A stretch of 64,000 nucleotides of DNA from Spirochaetota bacterium. GTDB taxonomy: Bacteria > Spirochaetota > UBA4802 > JAKQUI01. Below the pieces are notes generated by a model. It did not search any database. It was not told where the DNA came from and worked only from the letters and a program-made list of their open reading frames with translations. Below, piece by piece: positions 27,229 through 35,073 of the stretch (position 1 is its first letter; each line of letters begins with the position of its first letter). The position numbers were made by a program, and so were the translations under genes. The stretch spans positions 186,001 through 250,000 of the forward strand of contig JAKQUI010000077.1 of the NCBI GenBank assembly GCA_029562645.1, given 5' to 3'.

Positions 27229-27360
27229 TGCCCCGCGTGAGCTGTCCGGTCCTTGTTCTGGAAGGGGACACGAGCGAGAACAGGCATACTGCCCAATCCG
27301 GGCGTAAACGTGAGCAGGTGCATGGGGTCGGGAGAATTCAAAGGCGCGCAAGAGGCAGGT

Positions 27361-27876
27361 ATGGAATCTGATGCAGGTTTTCGCCAGGTGCTGCGCGAGC
27401 TCCTGACTGGACAGACGCTTGCGGTGCTTTCGACCCATTGCGACGGCCAGCCGTATGCCAATCTGGTGGCATTCGCCTTCTCAGATGATCTGCGGTCGCT
27501 GTATTTTGTCACACCGCGCGCCACCCGAAAGCACGGAAACCTGCAGCGGGATGGCCGCATGGCATTGCTCATCACCAACGGCACGAACAAGGAAACCGAT
27601 TTTCACGCAGCCATGGCGGTGACTGTGATCGGTAGCGCCGGTGAAATTCACGGCGCGGACAGGGAGTCGGCGCTCGGTCACTATGTCGCCAAACATCCTT
27701 ACCTCGACGATTTTGCCCGATCGCCGACGTGCGCGTGTATGCGGGTGTGTGTGCACACGTATATCCTGGTAAATAATTTCCAGCATGTCATGGAACTCCA
27801 CCTCGACAATGAACCCGTTCCCATAAAACTCATGGACCTGTCCGATTCGCGGGGCGGAGGGGTTGACCGCATATGA
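27361..27876 (+). CDS. pyridoxamine-5'-phosphate-oxidase-fold flavoprotein
   Basis: A 171-residue split-barrel protein of the pyridoxamine 5'-phosphate oxidase-like superfamily, which usually binds FMN (or F420/haem in subfamilies). Typical text: LAVLSTHCDGQPYANLVAFA, SLYFVTPRATRKHGNLQRDGRMALLI and the closing YILVNNFQHVMELHL. GAGGCAGG before the ATG supports the start. It ends in an ATGA overlap with the photolyase gene, so both are translated together. A role in supplying or handling flavin for the photolyase is inference from this coupling. Confidence 0.82.
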   Translation: MESDAGFRQVLRELLTGQTLAVLSTHCDGQPYANLVAFAFSDDLRSLYFVTPRATRKHGNLQRDGRMALLITNGTNKETDFHAAMAVTVIGSAGEIHGADRESALGHYVAKHPYLDDFARSPTCACMRVCVHTYILVNNFQHVMELHLDNEPVPIKLMDLSDSRGGGVDRI

Positions 27877-29243
27877 TACATCCCGAACGAATTCAGAGAC
27901 TGAACGAGCATAAAGCCCGCCGGGAAAACTTCGTCCTCTACTGGATGCAGCAGTCGCAACGGACAACGTGCAACCATGCCCTGGCCCATGCGATAGACTT
28001 GGCCAACGGACTCTCGCTACCCGTCATCGTGTATTTTGGCCTCACGCCCCTCTATCCCGGCGCGAACGCCCGGCATTACACTTTCTTGCTCCAGGGCTTA
28101 ACGGTTGTCAGGGATGCTCTTCTGCGGCACGGCATTCCCTTTATCGTCCGCATCGAGGACCCGGCAACGGGGGTGGTTGAAATGGCGCGCGACGCCGCTC
28201 TGGCGGTGACGGACCGGGGATACACGCGCATCCAGCGCACCTGGCGCGCTGAGGCGGCACGCAACATGGGCTGTCCGCTGGTGCAGGTGGAGAGCGATGT
28301 GGTTGTGCCCGTTGAGACGGCATCTTCCAAGGAGGAATATACGGCGGCAACGCTGAGGCCCAAACTCAAACAACAGCGTGACCGCTTTCTCGTGCCCCTT
28401 GAAGAACGGGAAATCGAGAACCGGCTCGGGACCGGCCCCGATTCCCTGGATGTATCGGACAGCGAAAAAGTCCTCGCGCGGCTCGGTGTCGATGAACGCG
28501 TTCCTGCCGTCAACTGGATCTCGGGAGGACAGGATGAAGCGGAAAAGTGGCTGGAGAAATTCATAAAAGAAAAGCTGAAATACTATGACACACTGCGTAA
28601 TGACCCCTCGAAGGATTACCTTTCCCATCTGAGCCCGTATCTTCACTTCGGGCACATCTCTCCCCTCCGCATAGCCCTGCGGGTCATGTCCTCGGGCCAT
28701 ACGGCGCGTCATGCCTTCCTGGAGGAACTCATTGTGCGCCGCGAGCTTGCGATGAATTTTGTCCATTATAACAACATGTATGACCGGTATGACTCGCTTC
28801 CCGCCTGGGCCCTGAAGACCCTTGAGGAGCATGCGGCTGACCGCAGGGAATATGAGTATCGCAGAAAGGAATTGGAAGAGGCGCGGACCCACGACCCCTA
28901 CTGGAACGCGGCCCAGAGGGAGCTCCTGGTGAAGGGAAAGATGCACGGGTACATGCGCATGTACTGGGGAAAGAAGATCATCGAATGGAGCGCCTCGCCC
29001 CGTAAGGCATTTGATGCCGCCCTTTACCTCAATGACCGGTACTCCCTGGACGGCTGCGATCCCAACGGGTATGCGGGCGTTGCCTGGTGTTTCGGAAAAC
29101 ACGATCGTCCATGGCGGGAAAGGGAGATCTTCGGCACGGTGCGATACATGAACGCCCGGGGCCTTGAGCGCAAGTTCGACATCAGGGCCTATGCCCGGGC
29201 CGTGGAGGAGGAGTGCGGGAGCGGCGCGGGTGACCGACGCTGA
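27873..29243 (+). CDS. phr: class II deoxyribodipyrimidine (CPD) photolyase
   Basis: A 456-residue class II photolyase that repairs UV-induced cyclobutane pyrimidine dimers with light, using FADH-. The N-terminal Rossmann-like domain (about 18-150) begins NFVLYWMQQSQRTTCNHAL; the helical FAD domain shows LHFGHISPLRIALRVM, RRELAMNFVHYNNMYDRYDSL, and the class II signature region HDPYWNAAQRELLVKGKMHG ... YMRMYWGKKIIEWS, followed by YLNDRYSLDGCDPNGYAGVAW and GKHDRPWRERE. Length fits the family (about 450-480). It is coupled by ATGA to the flavoprotein gene; with the SDR remnant this looks like one acquired cassette. Confidence 0.96.
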   Translation: MIHPERIQRLNEHKARRENFVLYWMQQSQRTTCNHALAHAIDLANGLSLPVIVYFGLTPLYPGANARHYTFLLQGLTVVRDALLRHGIPFIVRIEDPATGVVEMARDAALAVTDRGYTRIQRTWRAEAARNMGCPLVQVESDVVVPVETASSKEEYTAATLRPKLKQQRDRFLVPLEEREIENRLGTGPDSLDVSDSEKVLARLGVDERVPAVNWISGGQDEAEKWLEKFIKEKLKYYDTLRNDPSKDYLSHLSPYLHFGHISPLRIALRVMSSGHTARHAFLEELIVRRELAMNFVHYNNMYDRYDSLPAWALKTLEEHAADRREYEYRRKELEEARTHDPYWNAAQRELLVKGKMHGYMRMYWGKKIIEWSASPRKAFDAALYLNDRYSLDGCDPNGYAGVAWCFGKHDRPWREREIFGTVRYMNARGLERKFDIRAYARAVEEECGSGAGDRR

Positions 29244-29372
29244 TCAGTCTGCATGTCCGAGCTCTCATGGAGGATCGACAAATAAACCTATTGACTTTTT
29301 CATTTTTATGCCGCCATGGTGGAACAGTCGGGGCGGGATCGGGCGCGTTGCGTGAATGAAGGAGGGAACACT

Positions 29373-29861
29373 ATGTCTAGAAATATGAGCTACATCCTCA
29401 GTGCCGTCATTCTTCTTCCAATTCTTTTTATACTGTCGGGAGCGCACGCCGAGGAGCCGGTGCTCACCGATGAGATCGTTACCAAGTACGAAGCCACCTA
29501 CCCGGCCATGTGGCAGGTGACGCAAGAGCTCGATAAAACCGGAAAAATGCCGAACTCGGAGGAGAAGGACCGGAAGACCCAGGAGCTGCTTGCGAAAAGA
29601 GCGGAAATACTCAAGGAAAACGGCTGGAACGACCTCTGGGAGTATCTTGACACCATGGGCCGCATCACACGGGTGTTCGTGCCGCTCAAGGTGCTGGCGA
29701 AATTCGCCAATCGTCCCGAAGAGGACCGAAAGAAGGCGGTGGCCCATGTCCAGAATCAATTGAAGGGATATTCGGAAGAAGAGATAAAGACGCTGATGCT
29801 TCACCTCCCGAAACTCAATGAGATGCTCGAAAAGTCGGGGCAAATCCCCAAGGACAAGTAG
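29373..29861 (+). CDS. secreted helical protein, unknown
   Basis: A 162-residue protein with a signal peptide (MSRNMSYILSAVILLPILFILSGAHA/EE) and a wholly helical, charged mature part (VTKYEATYPAMWQVTQELDKTG; EEDRKKAVAHVQNQLKGYSEEEIKTL). No family recognised. GAAGGAGGG precedes the ATG, which fixes the start. TTGACT at about 29290 may be a -35 box but no matching -10 is seen. Periplasmic location is inferred from the signal. Confidence 0.72.
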   Translation: MSRNMSYILSAVILLPILFILSGAHAEEPVLTDEIVTKYEATYPAMWQVTQELDKTGKMPNSEEKDRKTQELLAKRAEILKENGWNDLWEYLDTMGRITRVFVPLKVLAKFANRPEEDRKKAVAHVQNQLKGYSEEEIKTLMLHLPKLNEMLEKSGQIPKDK

Positions 29862-29894
29862 CCGCCGGCAGCAGCATGCCTGTCGCGATATCGC

Positions 29895-30431
29895 CTAGTT
29901 CTCGATCTGCTTTCGGTATATCGCCCGCACCTGATGGAAAAAATCCAAATACTCCATCTTGCGGTAGTCCGGATAGGTCCATTCCCACGGCTGGAAGCGG
30001 CGTCCCACGTACCGGTATTCGTTTTCGAGGTACACCCCCCGCCACAGGTAGGTGCGGTGGAAGAACTCCTTGCACGAGGCGAGGTACACGTTGGAGAGCG
30101 TGAGATAGCCCGGATCGATGTTGATGCGGCGCGGTGCGTCCTTTTCGCGAGTGCGCGCCGTGATCTTCTTCTCGAGCCGGTTGGTCGCCAGCTTCACGGT
30201 CACGATGTCCTCACGGGGGATAAGGCGCTCGAAGGAGTAGAGCACCTTGAAGAGATTGCGGCCGATGGAATCGTAGTAGTCCGTGTGCGAAAAGGGGAGC
30301 TTTCGCGTGCGGAAGTCGATGGCGCCGTATCGGCGGACGAGGCGTTCCTCGGTCATCAGGAGGAGGTCCTCCCGCGCCGTGAGGACGCCGATGAAGAGCT
30401 TCGCGCGCGGCGGGACGGTCGGCTCAGCCAT
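29895..30431 (-). CDS. DUF4416 family protein
   Basis: A 178-residue conserved protein of the DUF4416 family, whose biochemical role is unknown. Recognisable text: KLFIGVLTAREDLL, IDFRTRKLPFSHTDYYDSIG, NIDPGYLTLSNVYLASCKEF, RTYLWRGVYLENEYRYVG and the closing PWEWTYPDYRKMEYLDFFHQVR. It overlaps the end of the rluA-type gene by 8 bases, so both come from one transcript starting near 31374. Confidence 0.88.
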   Translation of the reverse strand: MAEPTVPPRAKLFIGVLTAREDLLLMTEERLVRRYGAIDFRTRKLPFSHTDYYDSIGRNLFKVLYSFERLIPREDIVTVKLATNRLEKKITARTREKDAPRRINIDPGYLTLSNVYLASCKEFFHRTYLWRGVYLENEYRYVGRRFQPWEWTYPDYRKMEYLDFFHQVRAIYRKQIEN

Positions 30432-31374
30432 GGCGCACTCGCGTTTCGATGAATGATCGCATGTCGTCCGGAAGGGGCGCGCGAAACACCATGACGCGCC
30501 CTGTGCGCGGATGGATCAAGGATAGCTTTCGTGCGTGCAGGGCCGAGCGCGGGAGCTCGAGCACGTTTAGAAGCTCATCCGTAAGGCCGGAACGCATGAA
30601 GGTCAGGAAGACCTCGTCGGGATGCGCGTAGAGTTTGTCTCCCACCACGGGGTATCCCGCATGGCGAAGATGCACCCGTATCTGGTGCAACCGCCCGGTA
30701 CGCAGGGTTGCCGAGACGACGCTGTAACGCTCCGTCGAGCGAAGCACGCGCAACTCGGTGCAGGCCGATTCGGGCGCGCCCGGATAGGCGCGGCGCTTGG
30801 TCCGCACGGCGCTCTCGCCGTCGAGTCCGATGGGCGTGTCGAGCGTCAATCGGCCCGGGGCCATGCGGCCGTGGACGATGGCGACATAGCGCTTGCGGGC
30901 CTGCCGGAGGTTCGCCTGCAGCCGGGTCGCGGCGTCGGGAGTTTTCGCGTAGACGATGACGCCCGATGTCTCGCGGTCCAGGCGGTGCGCCGGAAAGAAC
31001 CGCTTCCCGTAGCGCTCCTCGAGCATGATCAGCAGGGTGTTCCGAAAGAAGCTTCCCGCGGGGTGGACGGGCAGATTGCCGGTCTTGTTGATGGCGATGA
31101 TGTCGTCGTCCTCGTAGAGTATCGCGAAATCGGCGTCGACCGGCGGTTCCTCGAAGTTGAGGCCGGCGTATCGGACGCGGTCCCCGGCATTGAGCCGGCG
31201 ATGCGCGTGACGGACGGTGTTCCCGTTGATGGATATCTTCCCCAACTCGATCTCGCGCCGCCATGCGGTCCGGCTCAGATACGTGTGTCGTTCCGCGAGG
31301 TAGCGGTCAAGCCGCGGCCGATCGCGCGTCGCGCCGATAATGGTCTCGATGATTCGCTCCATGGTTGTTTGCAT
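30424..31374 (-). CDS. RluA-family pseudouridine synthase
   Basis: A 316-residue RNA pseudouridine synthase. An S4 RNA-binding domain (about 20-75: PRLDRYLAERHTYLSRTAWR, GKISINGNTV) precedes the catalytic domain with the signature HRLDRETSGVIVYAKT (catalytic Asp), and RTGRLHQIRVHLRHAGYPVVGD near the end. It isomerises specific uridines in rRNA or tRNA; the sub-type (RluC/D/other) cannot be settled by eye. Starts at 31374 or 31362 are both possible. The gene lies just upstream of, and divergent from, the 5S rRNA. Confidence 0.93.
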   Translation of the reverse strand: MQTTMERIIETIIGATRDRPRLDRYLAERHTYLSRTAWRREIELGKISINGNTVRHAHRRLNAGDRVRYAGLNFEEPPVDADFAILYEDDDIIAINKTGNLPVHPAGSFFRNTLLIMLEERYGKRFFPAHRLDRETSGVIVYAKTPDAATRLQANLRQARKRYVAIVHGRMAPGRLTLDTPIGLDGESAVRTKRRAYPGAPESACTELRVLRSTERYSVVSATLRTGRLHQIRVHLRHAGYPVVGDKLYAHPDEVFLTFMRSGLTDELLNVLELPRSALHARKLSLIHPRTGRVMVFRAPLPDDMRSFIETRVRHG

Positions 31375-31468
31375 TCCCTGAGGGCAGAAATCATGGATAA
31401 AAAAATTTTCAAGAAAAAAAGTGAAAAAATCCATTGACAAAAACAGGGTGATCATCTGAAGTGCTATC

Positions 31469-31584
<116 letters not shown>

Positions 31585-31605
31585 TTAGCACTCATACCAT
31601 ACATC

Positions 31606-31636
31606 AAACGGGCGCCAGTTTCTGGCGCCCGTTTTG
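31606..31636. terminator. terminator after 5S rRNA
   Basis: ACGGGCGCCAG (31608-31618) and CTGGCGCCCGT (31622-31632) form a perfect 11-bp stem with a three-base loop, followed by TTTG; on the other strand the stem is followed by TTTGATG. It ends 5S transcription and may also serve the convergent lipoprotein gene at 31662-32120. Confidence 0.85.
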
Positions 31637-31661
31637 CGTTCTATCGTGAGCATTATCCCGG

Positions 31662-32120
31662 TTACTGCGCTCCGGCCGTTTGCACTCGTTTTTTAAGGTC
31701 TTTGTCCGTCACCTCGTAATACACGGTGCAGCGGCCCGCGCTGTCATAGCGGGATTGGACCACCGTCCCGCCGCGGACCGTCCCGCCGAAATTTCTCGTT
31801 ATAATGATGCCGGTATTGATGATGTCGAGCTTCCCGGAGGCGCTGTGCACCCTGGTCGAGACGAAGTTCTTGATGACCAGCTTCTGAGCGTTTTCAACCG
31901 CGGCATCGCGCGCCGACTTCTTTTTCTGCTCGGGATCGGTGATACCGGGCGCGGGAGAGCCCTCGGCGCGTACGCGGAATTTTTCGGGCGTGATCCATCC
32001 CTCGATCACGGCGGCATCGGCCGGTACGGCCGCCCCATCGTCCTTGACCGCGCCGGTGGTTCCGCACCCGATAGAGATCATAAGCGTGCAAACGATAAGT
32101 GCCAATAGTAAAGCCTTCAT
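31662..32120 (-). CDS. lipoprotein of the C-x-x-x-YEV domain family
   Basis: A 152-residue lipoprotein; the signal MKALLLALIVCTLMISIGC anchors Cys19. The mature part holds the domain shared with 32210-32653 and others: EGWITPEKFRVRAEGSPAPGI, an Ala/Lys-rich helix (KKKSARDAAVENAQKLVIKNF), ITRNFGGTVRGGTVVQSRYD, then GRCTVYYEVTDKDLKKRVQ. The W-x-D-DNT motif of the others is GWITPEKF here. GGAGGACACCC precedes the ATG. It follows its paralogue on the same strand but a strong terminator (32153-32185) lies between them, so it needs its own promoter or read-through. Function unknown. Confidence 0.8.
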   Translation of the reverse strand: MKALLLALIVCTLMISIGCGTTGAVKDDGAAVPADAAVIEGWITPEKFRVRAEGSPAPGITDPEQKKKSARDAAVENAQKLVIKNFVSTRVHSASGKLDIINTGIIITRNFGGTVRGGTVVQSRYDSAGRCTVYYEVTDKDLKKRVQTAGAQ

Positions 32121-32152
32121 GGGTGTCCTCCCTGTAGAACGGTGCTGTATGT

Positions 32153-32185
32153 AAAAAAGAAGCCGTGGCGACGCCACGGCTTCTT
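32153..32185 (-). terminator. strong terminator between the two paralogous lipoproteins
   Basis: A 12-bp perfect stem, AGAAGCCGTGGC (32158-32169) with GCCACGGCTTCT (32173-32184), followed on the minus strand by a run of U (the AAAAAA at 32153-32158). It stops transcription of the lipoprotein gene 32210-32653 about 25 bases after its stop codon. Confidence 0.88.
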
Positions 32186-32209
32186 GTGCGTCCATTGTGC
32201 GTTCTGGAC

Positions 32210-32653
32210 TTATTCGGCGCCGCCGATAACTTTTTTCTTGAGGCCGGGAGCCGCGACTTCGTATACGACTTCGCACTCATCGCCGTCATTGTAGGTTTCC
32301 TTGGTTACCGAACCGCCGCGAACGAGACCGCCGAATTCCTTCGCGATGGCGATACCGGTGGAAGCGCCGTCGGCCATGCCGGACGCGCCTTCGATGCGAG
32401 CGCCCTTGAATTTCTCGAGGACGGTCTTCTGGGCGTACAGGAGCGCCGCTTCACGGGCGGTGAGCCTTCTCTGGGTCTTGTTGGTGAGGCCCTTCTTGGG
32501 AACGCCAGTCGCGGTGGTGCGGAAGGTATTGTCATCCACCCAACCTTCGGTTACGAACTTTTCGCCCTTGATTTGGCCGCCAAGACCGCCGCCGCACGCC
32601 GTGAAAGAAATCGCAACGACTGCCAACAGCGCCAGCATAACAAACTTCTTCAT
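32210..32653 (-). CDS. lipoprotein, minimal form of the C-x-x-x-YEV domain family
   Basis: A 147-residue lipoprotein that is little more than one domain. The signal MKKFVMLALLAVVAISFTAC anchors Cys20. The domain runs from about 35 to 145: EGWVDDNTFRTTATGVPKKG, LTNKTQRRLTAREAALLYAQK, a segment with GARIEG, AIAKEFGGLVRGGSVTKETY and DECEVVYEVAAPGLKKKVIG. AAGGAGGAG upstream is close to the ideal ribosome site, and promoter plus strong terminator suggest a monocistronic, well-expressed gene. It closely matches the C-terminal module of 4225-5829. The plan resembles LPP20-type lipoproteins, but this is inference. Confidence 0.85.
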   Translation of the reverse strand: MKKFVMLALLAVVAISFTACGGGLGGQIKGEKFVTEGWVDDNTFRTTATGVPKKGLTNKTQRRLTAREAALLYAQKTVLEKFKGARIEGASGMADGASTGIAIAKEFGGLVRGGSVTKETYNDGDECEVVYEVAAPGLKKKVIGGAE

Positions 32654-32789
32654 AAACGTCTCCTCCTTAAAGGTGTTCGATAATAGTTCGCCGCGTCACG
32701 TGTACGCGTCGCATTTTGATAGATAAAACCATTCGCAGGAGATGTTGCATTCCGCGTATAGTATTTTATCTATGATTTCATTGATACGA

Positions 32790-32818
32790 ACGATACAGAC
32801 AAAGAAGGGGCAAGTCAA
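32790..32818 (-). promoter_or_regulatory. candidate sigma-70 promoter for lipoprotein 32210-32653
   Basis: On the minus strand TTGACT (32813-32818) and TATCGT (32790-32795) are 17 bases apart. A start near 32783 would give a 5' leader of about 130 bases. The -10 matches only four of six positions. Confidence 0.35.
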
Positions 32819-32922
32819 CAGAAAAAAACGCAAAATCTCAATATTTATCCCGCGTCTATTTTGTGACGATATTCGAATTTCTGTTAACCAGCCCGGATAG
32901 CGCGTTCGCGCACCGAGCGGCT

Positions 32923-33489
32923 TTAGCCGCTGATCGGCGCGGTACTGGTGTCCTTGAGGATGGTTCGCAGCGTAAATTCGATCATGATGGTGGCGATGAC
33001 CATGTTGGCGAGGAACCACAGGAAGCTCATCTCGCGGTTGTTGCCCCAGACGTAGATCAGCGACGCGCCGGTGCCAACGCCGAAGCCGAGTGTGAAGATC
33101 TCGCAGTGGCGGGAGAAGACGTTCGCGACCACGTCGCGGAAGCTCTCGGAGGCGGTGACCATGATCCGGTCGATATGGTCCTTGATGAACGAGAAGACGA
33201 AAAATACGATCACGAAGAGGATCGCGGAATTGAGGAACCAGTGCGTCGAAATCAGCGGCAAGAGCACCCCGAAGAACGTGGCCAGCGCGAAAAAAAGCAG
33301 AAAGATCGGCGTCGAGTACTTCGCCTGGATCAGCCCCAGCGTTGCGGTGAGGTGCGGGAAGATGCCGGTGAGCTCCTCTTTTGAGAACTGGTCCTTGTTG
33401 GTGAACAGGTTGATGTAAAAATCCATCGTGACGACGAAGCCCAGGAACACGATGTAAATGATGCCGATATAGAGCGCTTCCATGTGCAT
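32923..33489 (-). CDS. small integral membrane protein, unknown
   Basis: A 188-residue membrane protein with about four hydrophobic helices (about 5-22, 60-80, 86-106, 133-180 in two). The charged loop KDHIDRIMVTASESFRDVVANVFSRHCE separates the pairs. No family recognised. MEALYIG at 33483 is an alternative start. It has no obvious operon partner: PurN ends 100 bases further upstream on the same strand. Confidence 0.72.
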   Translation of the reverse strand: MHMEALYIGIIYIVFLGFVVTMDFYINLFTNKDQFSKEELTGIFPHLTATLGLIQAKYSTPIFLLFFALATFFGVLLPLISTHWFLNSAILFVIVFFVFSFIKDHIDRIMVTASESFRDVVANVFSRHCEIFTLGFGVGTGASLIYVWGNNREMSFLWFLANMVIATIMIEFTLRTILKDTSTAPISG

Positions 33490-33589
33490 ACCCGCCCGGT
33501 GCGCGTTCTTCGGGACCGCACGACGCGCGGACCCGGCGCCCGGAATACGGGACTGTATGCCGCCGCCGCGACCGTCATGGCAAGAACTT

Positions 33590-34201
33590 TTATTTTTTTA
33601 TGAACACCTTCCGGCCCTCGACGCGCAGCCGGCCCTGGCAGAAGAGACGGACCGACTCGGGCAGGATGCGGTGCTCCTCTTTGAGGATGCGGGCCGAAAG
33701 GCTGTCGACGGTGTCGTCGTCCATCACCGGGACGGCGGCCTGCATTATAACGGGCCCCGAATCGACGCCCTCGTCGATGAAGTGGGCGGTGCAGCCGCTT
33801 ATCTTCACGCCGTAGGCGAAGGCCTGCTCCTGGCCGTGCGCGCCCGGAAAGGACGGCAACAGGGCCGGATGGATGTTGATGATGCGATTGCGGTAGCGTC
33901 CGACGAAGTGCGGCGAGAGTATCCGCATGAAGCCGGCCGCCACCACGAGGTCGGTCGCATGGCGCTCCAGAAGCTCGATCATGGCCGATTCGTATTCACG
34001 TTTTCCGGGATACGCCTTCGCATCGACATGAAACGCCCCCATCCCGAATTGCCGGGCGATATCGAGCGCCCCGGCCCCGGCGCGGTCCGAAATGACGATC
34101 CCGAGGGTCGCGGGGACGGAACCGTCGCGGACCGCCGCGGCGACCGCCTGGAAGTTGGATCCACGGCCCGAAACGAGGAACGAGATGGTTGTCGGTTTCA
34201 T
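33590..34201 (-). CDS. purN: phosphoribosylglycinamide formyltransferase
   Basis: A 203-residue PurN, which transfers a formyl group from 10-formyl-tetrahydrofolate to glycinamide ribonucleotide in purine synthesis. Signature text: FLVSGRGSNFQAVAAAV (phosphate loop), VVAAGFMRILSPHFVGRYRN, INIHPALLPSFPGAHGQEQA (catalytic Asn and His), and GCTAHFIDEGVDSGPVIMQA (catalytic Asp). Length is normal. GGAGG before the ATG at 34201 rules out the long upstream extension. It is divergent from the STAS gene. No other pur gene is in the window. Confidence 0.95.
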   Translation of the reverse strand: MKPTTISFLVSGRGSNFQAVAAAVRDGSVPATLGIVISDRAGAGALDIARQFGMGAFHVDAKAYPGKREYESAMIELLERHATDLVVAAGFMRILSPHFVGRYRNRIINIHPALLPSFPGAHGQEQAFAYGVKISGCTAHFIDEGVDSGPVIMQAAVPVMDDDTVDSLSARILKEEHRILPESVRLFCQGRLRVEGRKVFIKK

Positions 34202-34271
34202 GCAAGGCCTCCGGTGCGGATGGTGCGTGCGATTCGGCTGGACTTCGCCCACGAAAAATATTAAGTTACGA

Positions 34272-34300
34272 TTGACATTTCGATGACTGGACGGGACTAT
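34272..34300 (+). promoter_or_regulatory. candidate promoter for the STAS gene
   Basis: A perfect TTGACA (34272-34277) is followed after 17 bases by GACTAT (34295-34300), a weak -10. A start near 34307 would leave about 40 bases of leader before the GTG at 34347. Confidence 0.35.
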
Positions 34301-34346
34301 ATCTACGGTGCCGTGTCCGCTCAGCCGGCGCCGCGGAGAACTATCG

Positions 34347-34655
34347 GTGAATGTTACCTTTTCACATGAAGACGACTGGTTCCGGATCAAACTGGCCGGC
34401 GAGATCGACCTGTACAATGTCTACACGATCAAGGACCAGGTTAAGGAGAAACTCAAGGAGTCTCCCTCGAATCTCTCGGTCGATGTCTCCGAGATAAACT
34501 ACCTCGACTCCTCGGGAATCGGCATGCTGGTCGAGCTCAAGCGGATGGTCGAGGAGACCGGGAAAATATATCGTCTGCGCAATATCCCGCCGAACATACT
34601 CCAGCTGTTCAAGGCGATCAACCTGGACAAAATCCTCAAGGACAATATCGAATAG
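34347..34655 (+). CDS. STAS-domain anti-sigma factor antagonist
   Basis: A 102-residue single STAS domain, the SpoIIAA/RsbV type. The motif NYLDSSGIGMLVELKRM contains the serine that partner kinases phosphorylate in this family; VTFSHEDDWFRIKLAGEIDL forms the first strands. In the family the unphosphorylated form sequesters an anti-sigma factor/kinase. I chose the GTG at 34347 because GGAG lies seven bases upstream; the longer frame from 34308 begins with Arg/Pro-rich text. No cognate kinase or sigma factor is adjacent. Confidence 0.88.
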   Translation: MNVTFSHEDDWFRIKLAGEIDLYNVYTIKDQVKEKLKESPSNLSVDVSEINYLDSSGIGMLVELKRMVEETGKIYRLRNIPPNILQLFKAINLDKILKDNIE

Positions 34656-34665
34656 TCGGGTCGGT

Positions 34666-34848
34666 CTACGAGGGATTAAGCTCGCTCCGGCGCGCGACAA
34701 GGTGCTTGTAGTACACCGATCGCGTCTGGCCCTTCTCCTCCAGCTCGGCGATCTTTTTCTCTATCCCCGCCTTGGGCAGCCGGTTGATCTTCTTCGTCTT
34801 CTGGCTGGCGGCGCCATCGGTTTGTGCGGCGTTGGTTTCATCGGCCAT
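34666..34848 (-). CDS. small basic hypothetical protein
   Basis: About 60 residues (MADETNAAQTDGAAS ... RRSELNPS), strongly charged and probably helical in the middle (IEKKIAELEEKGQ). GAGGTATTCC precedes the ATG at 34848, which supports this start over the open frame upstream. No family recognised; convergent with the STAS gene 10 bases away. Confidence 0.55.
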   Translation of the reverse strand: MADETNAAQTDGAASQKTKKINRLPKAGIEKKIAELEEKGQTRSVYYKHLVARRSELNPS

Positions 34849-35073
34849 GGAATACCTCGTATCGAATAATCCGCGGCTCATCACGGCGCGATGCCGGATC
34901 ACCGTCGGTCGAATCGCAGTGTGCGAGGCGCCGGCTGGTCCTGTCAATTACTATTAGGACCGTCTCCCGTCGCTGTCGCTGATTGGGCGTGATGCCCTGC
35001 GGCGTGTATTGTCAACAATGCTCTTGGTATTGGCGTCTGCATCCGCATGCAGTACGTCCGCAGCAGCAGTTAC

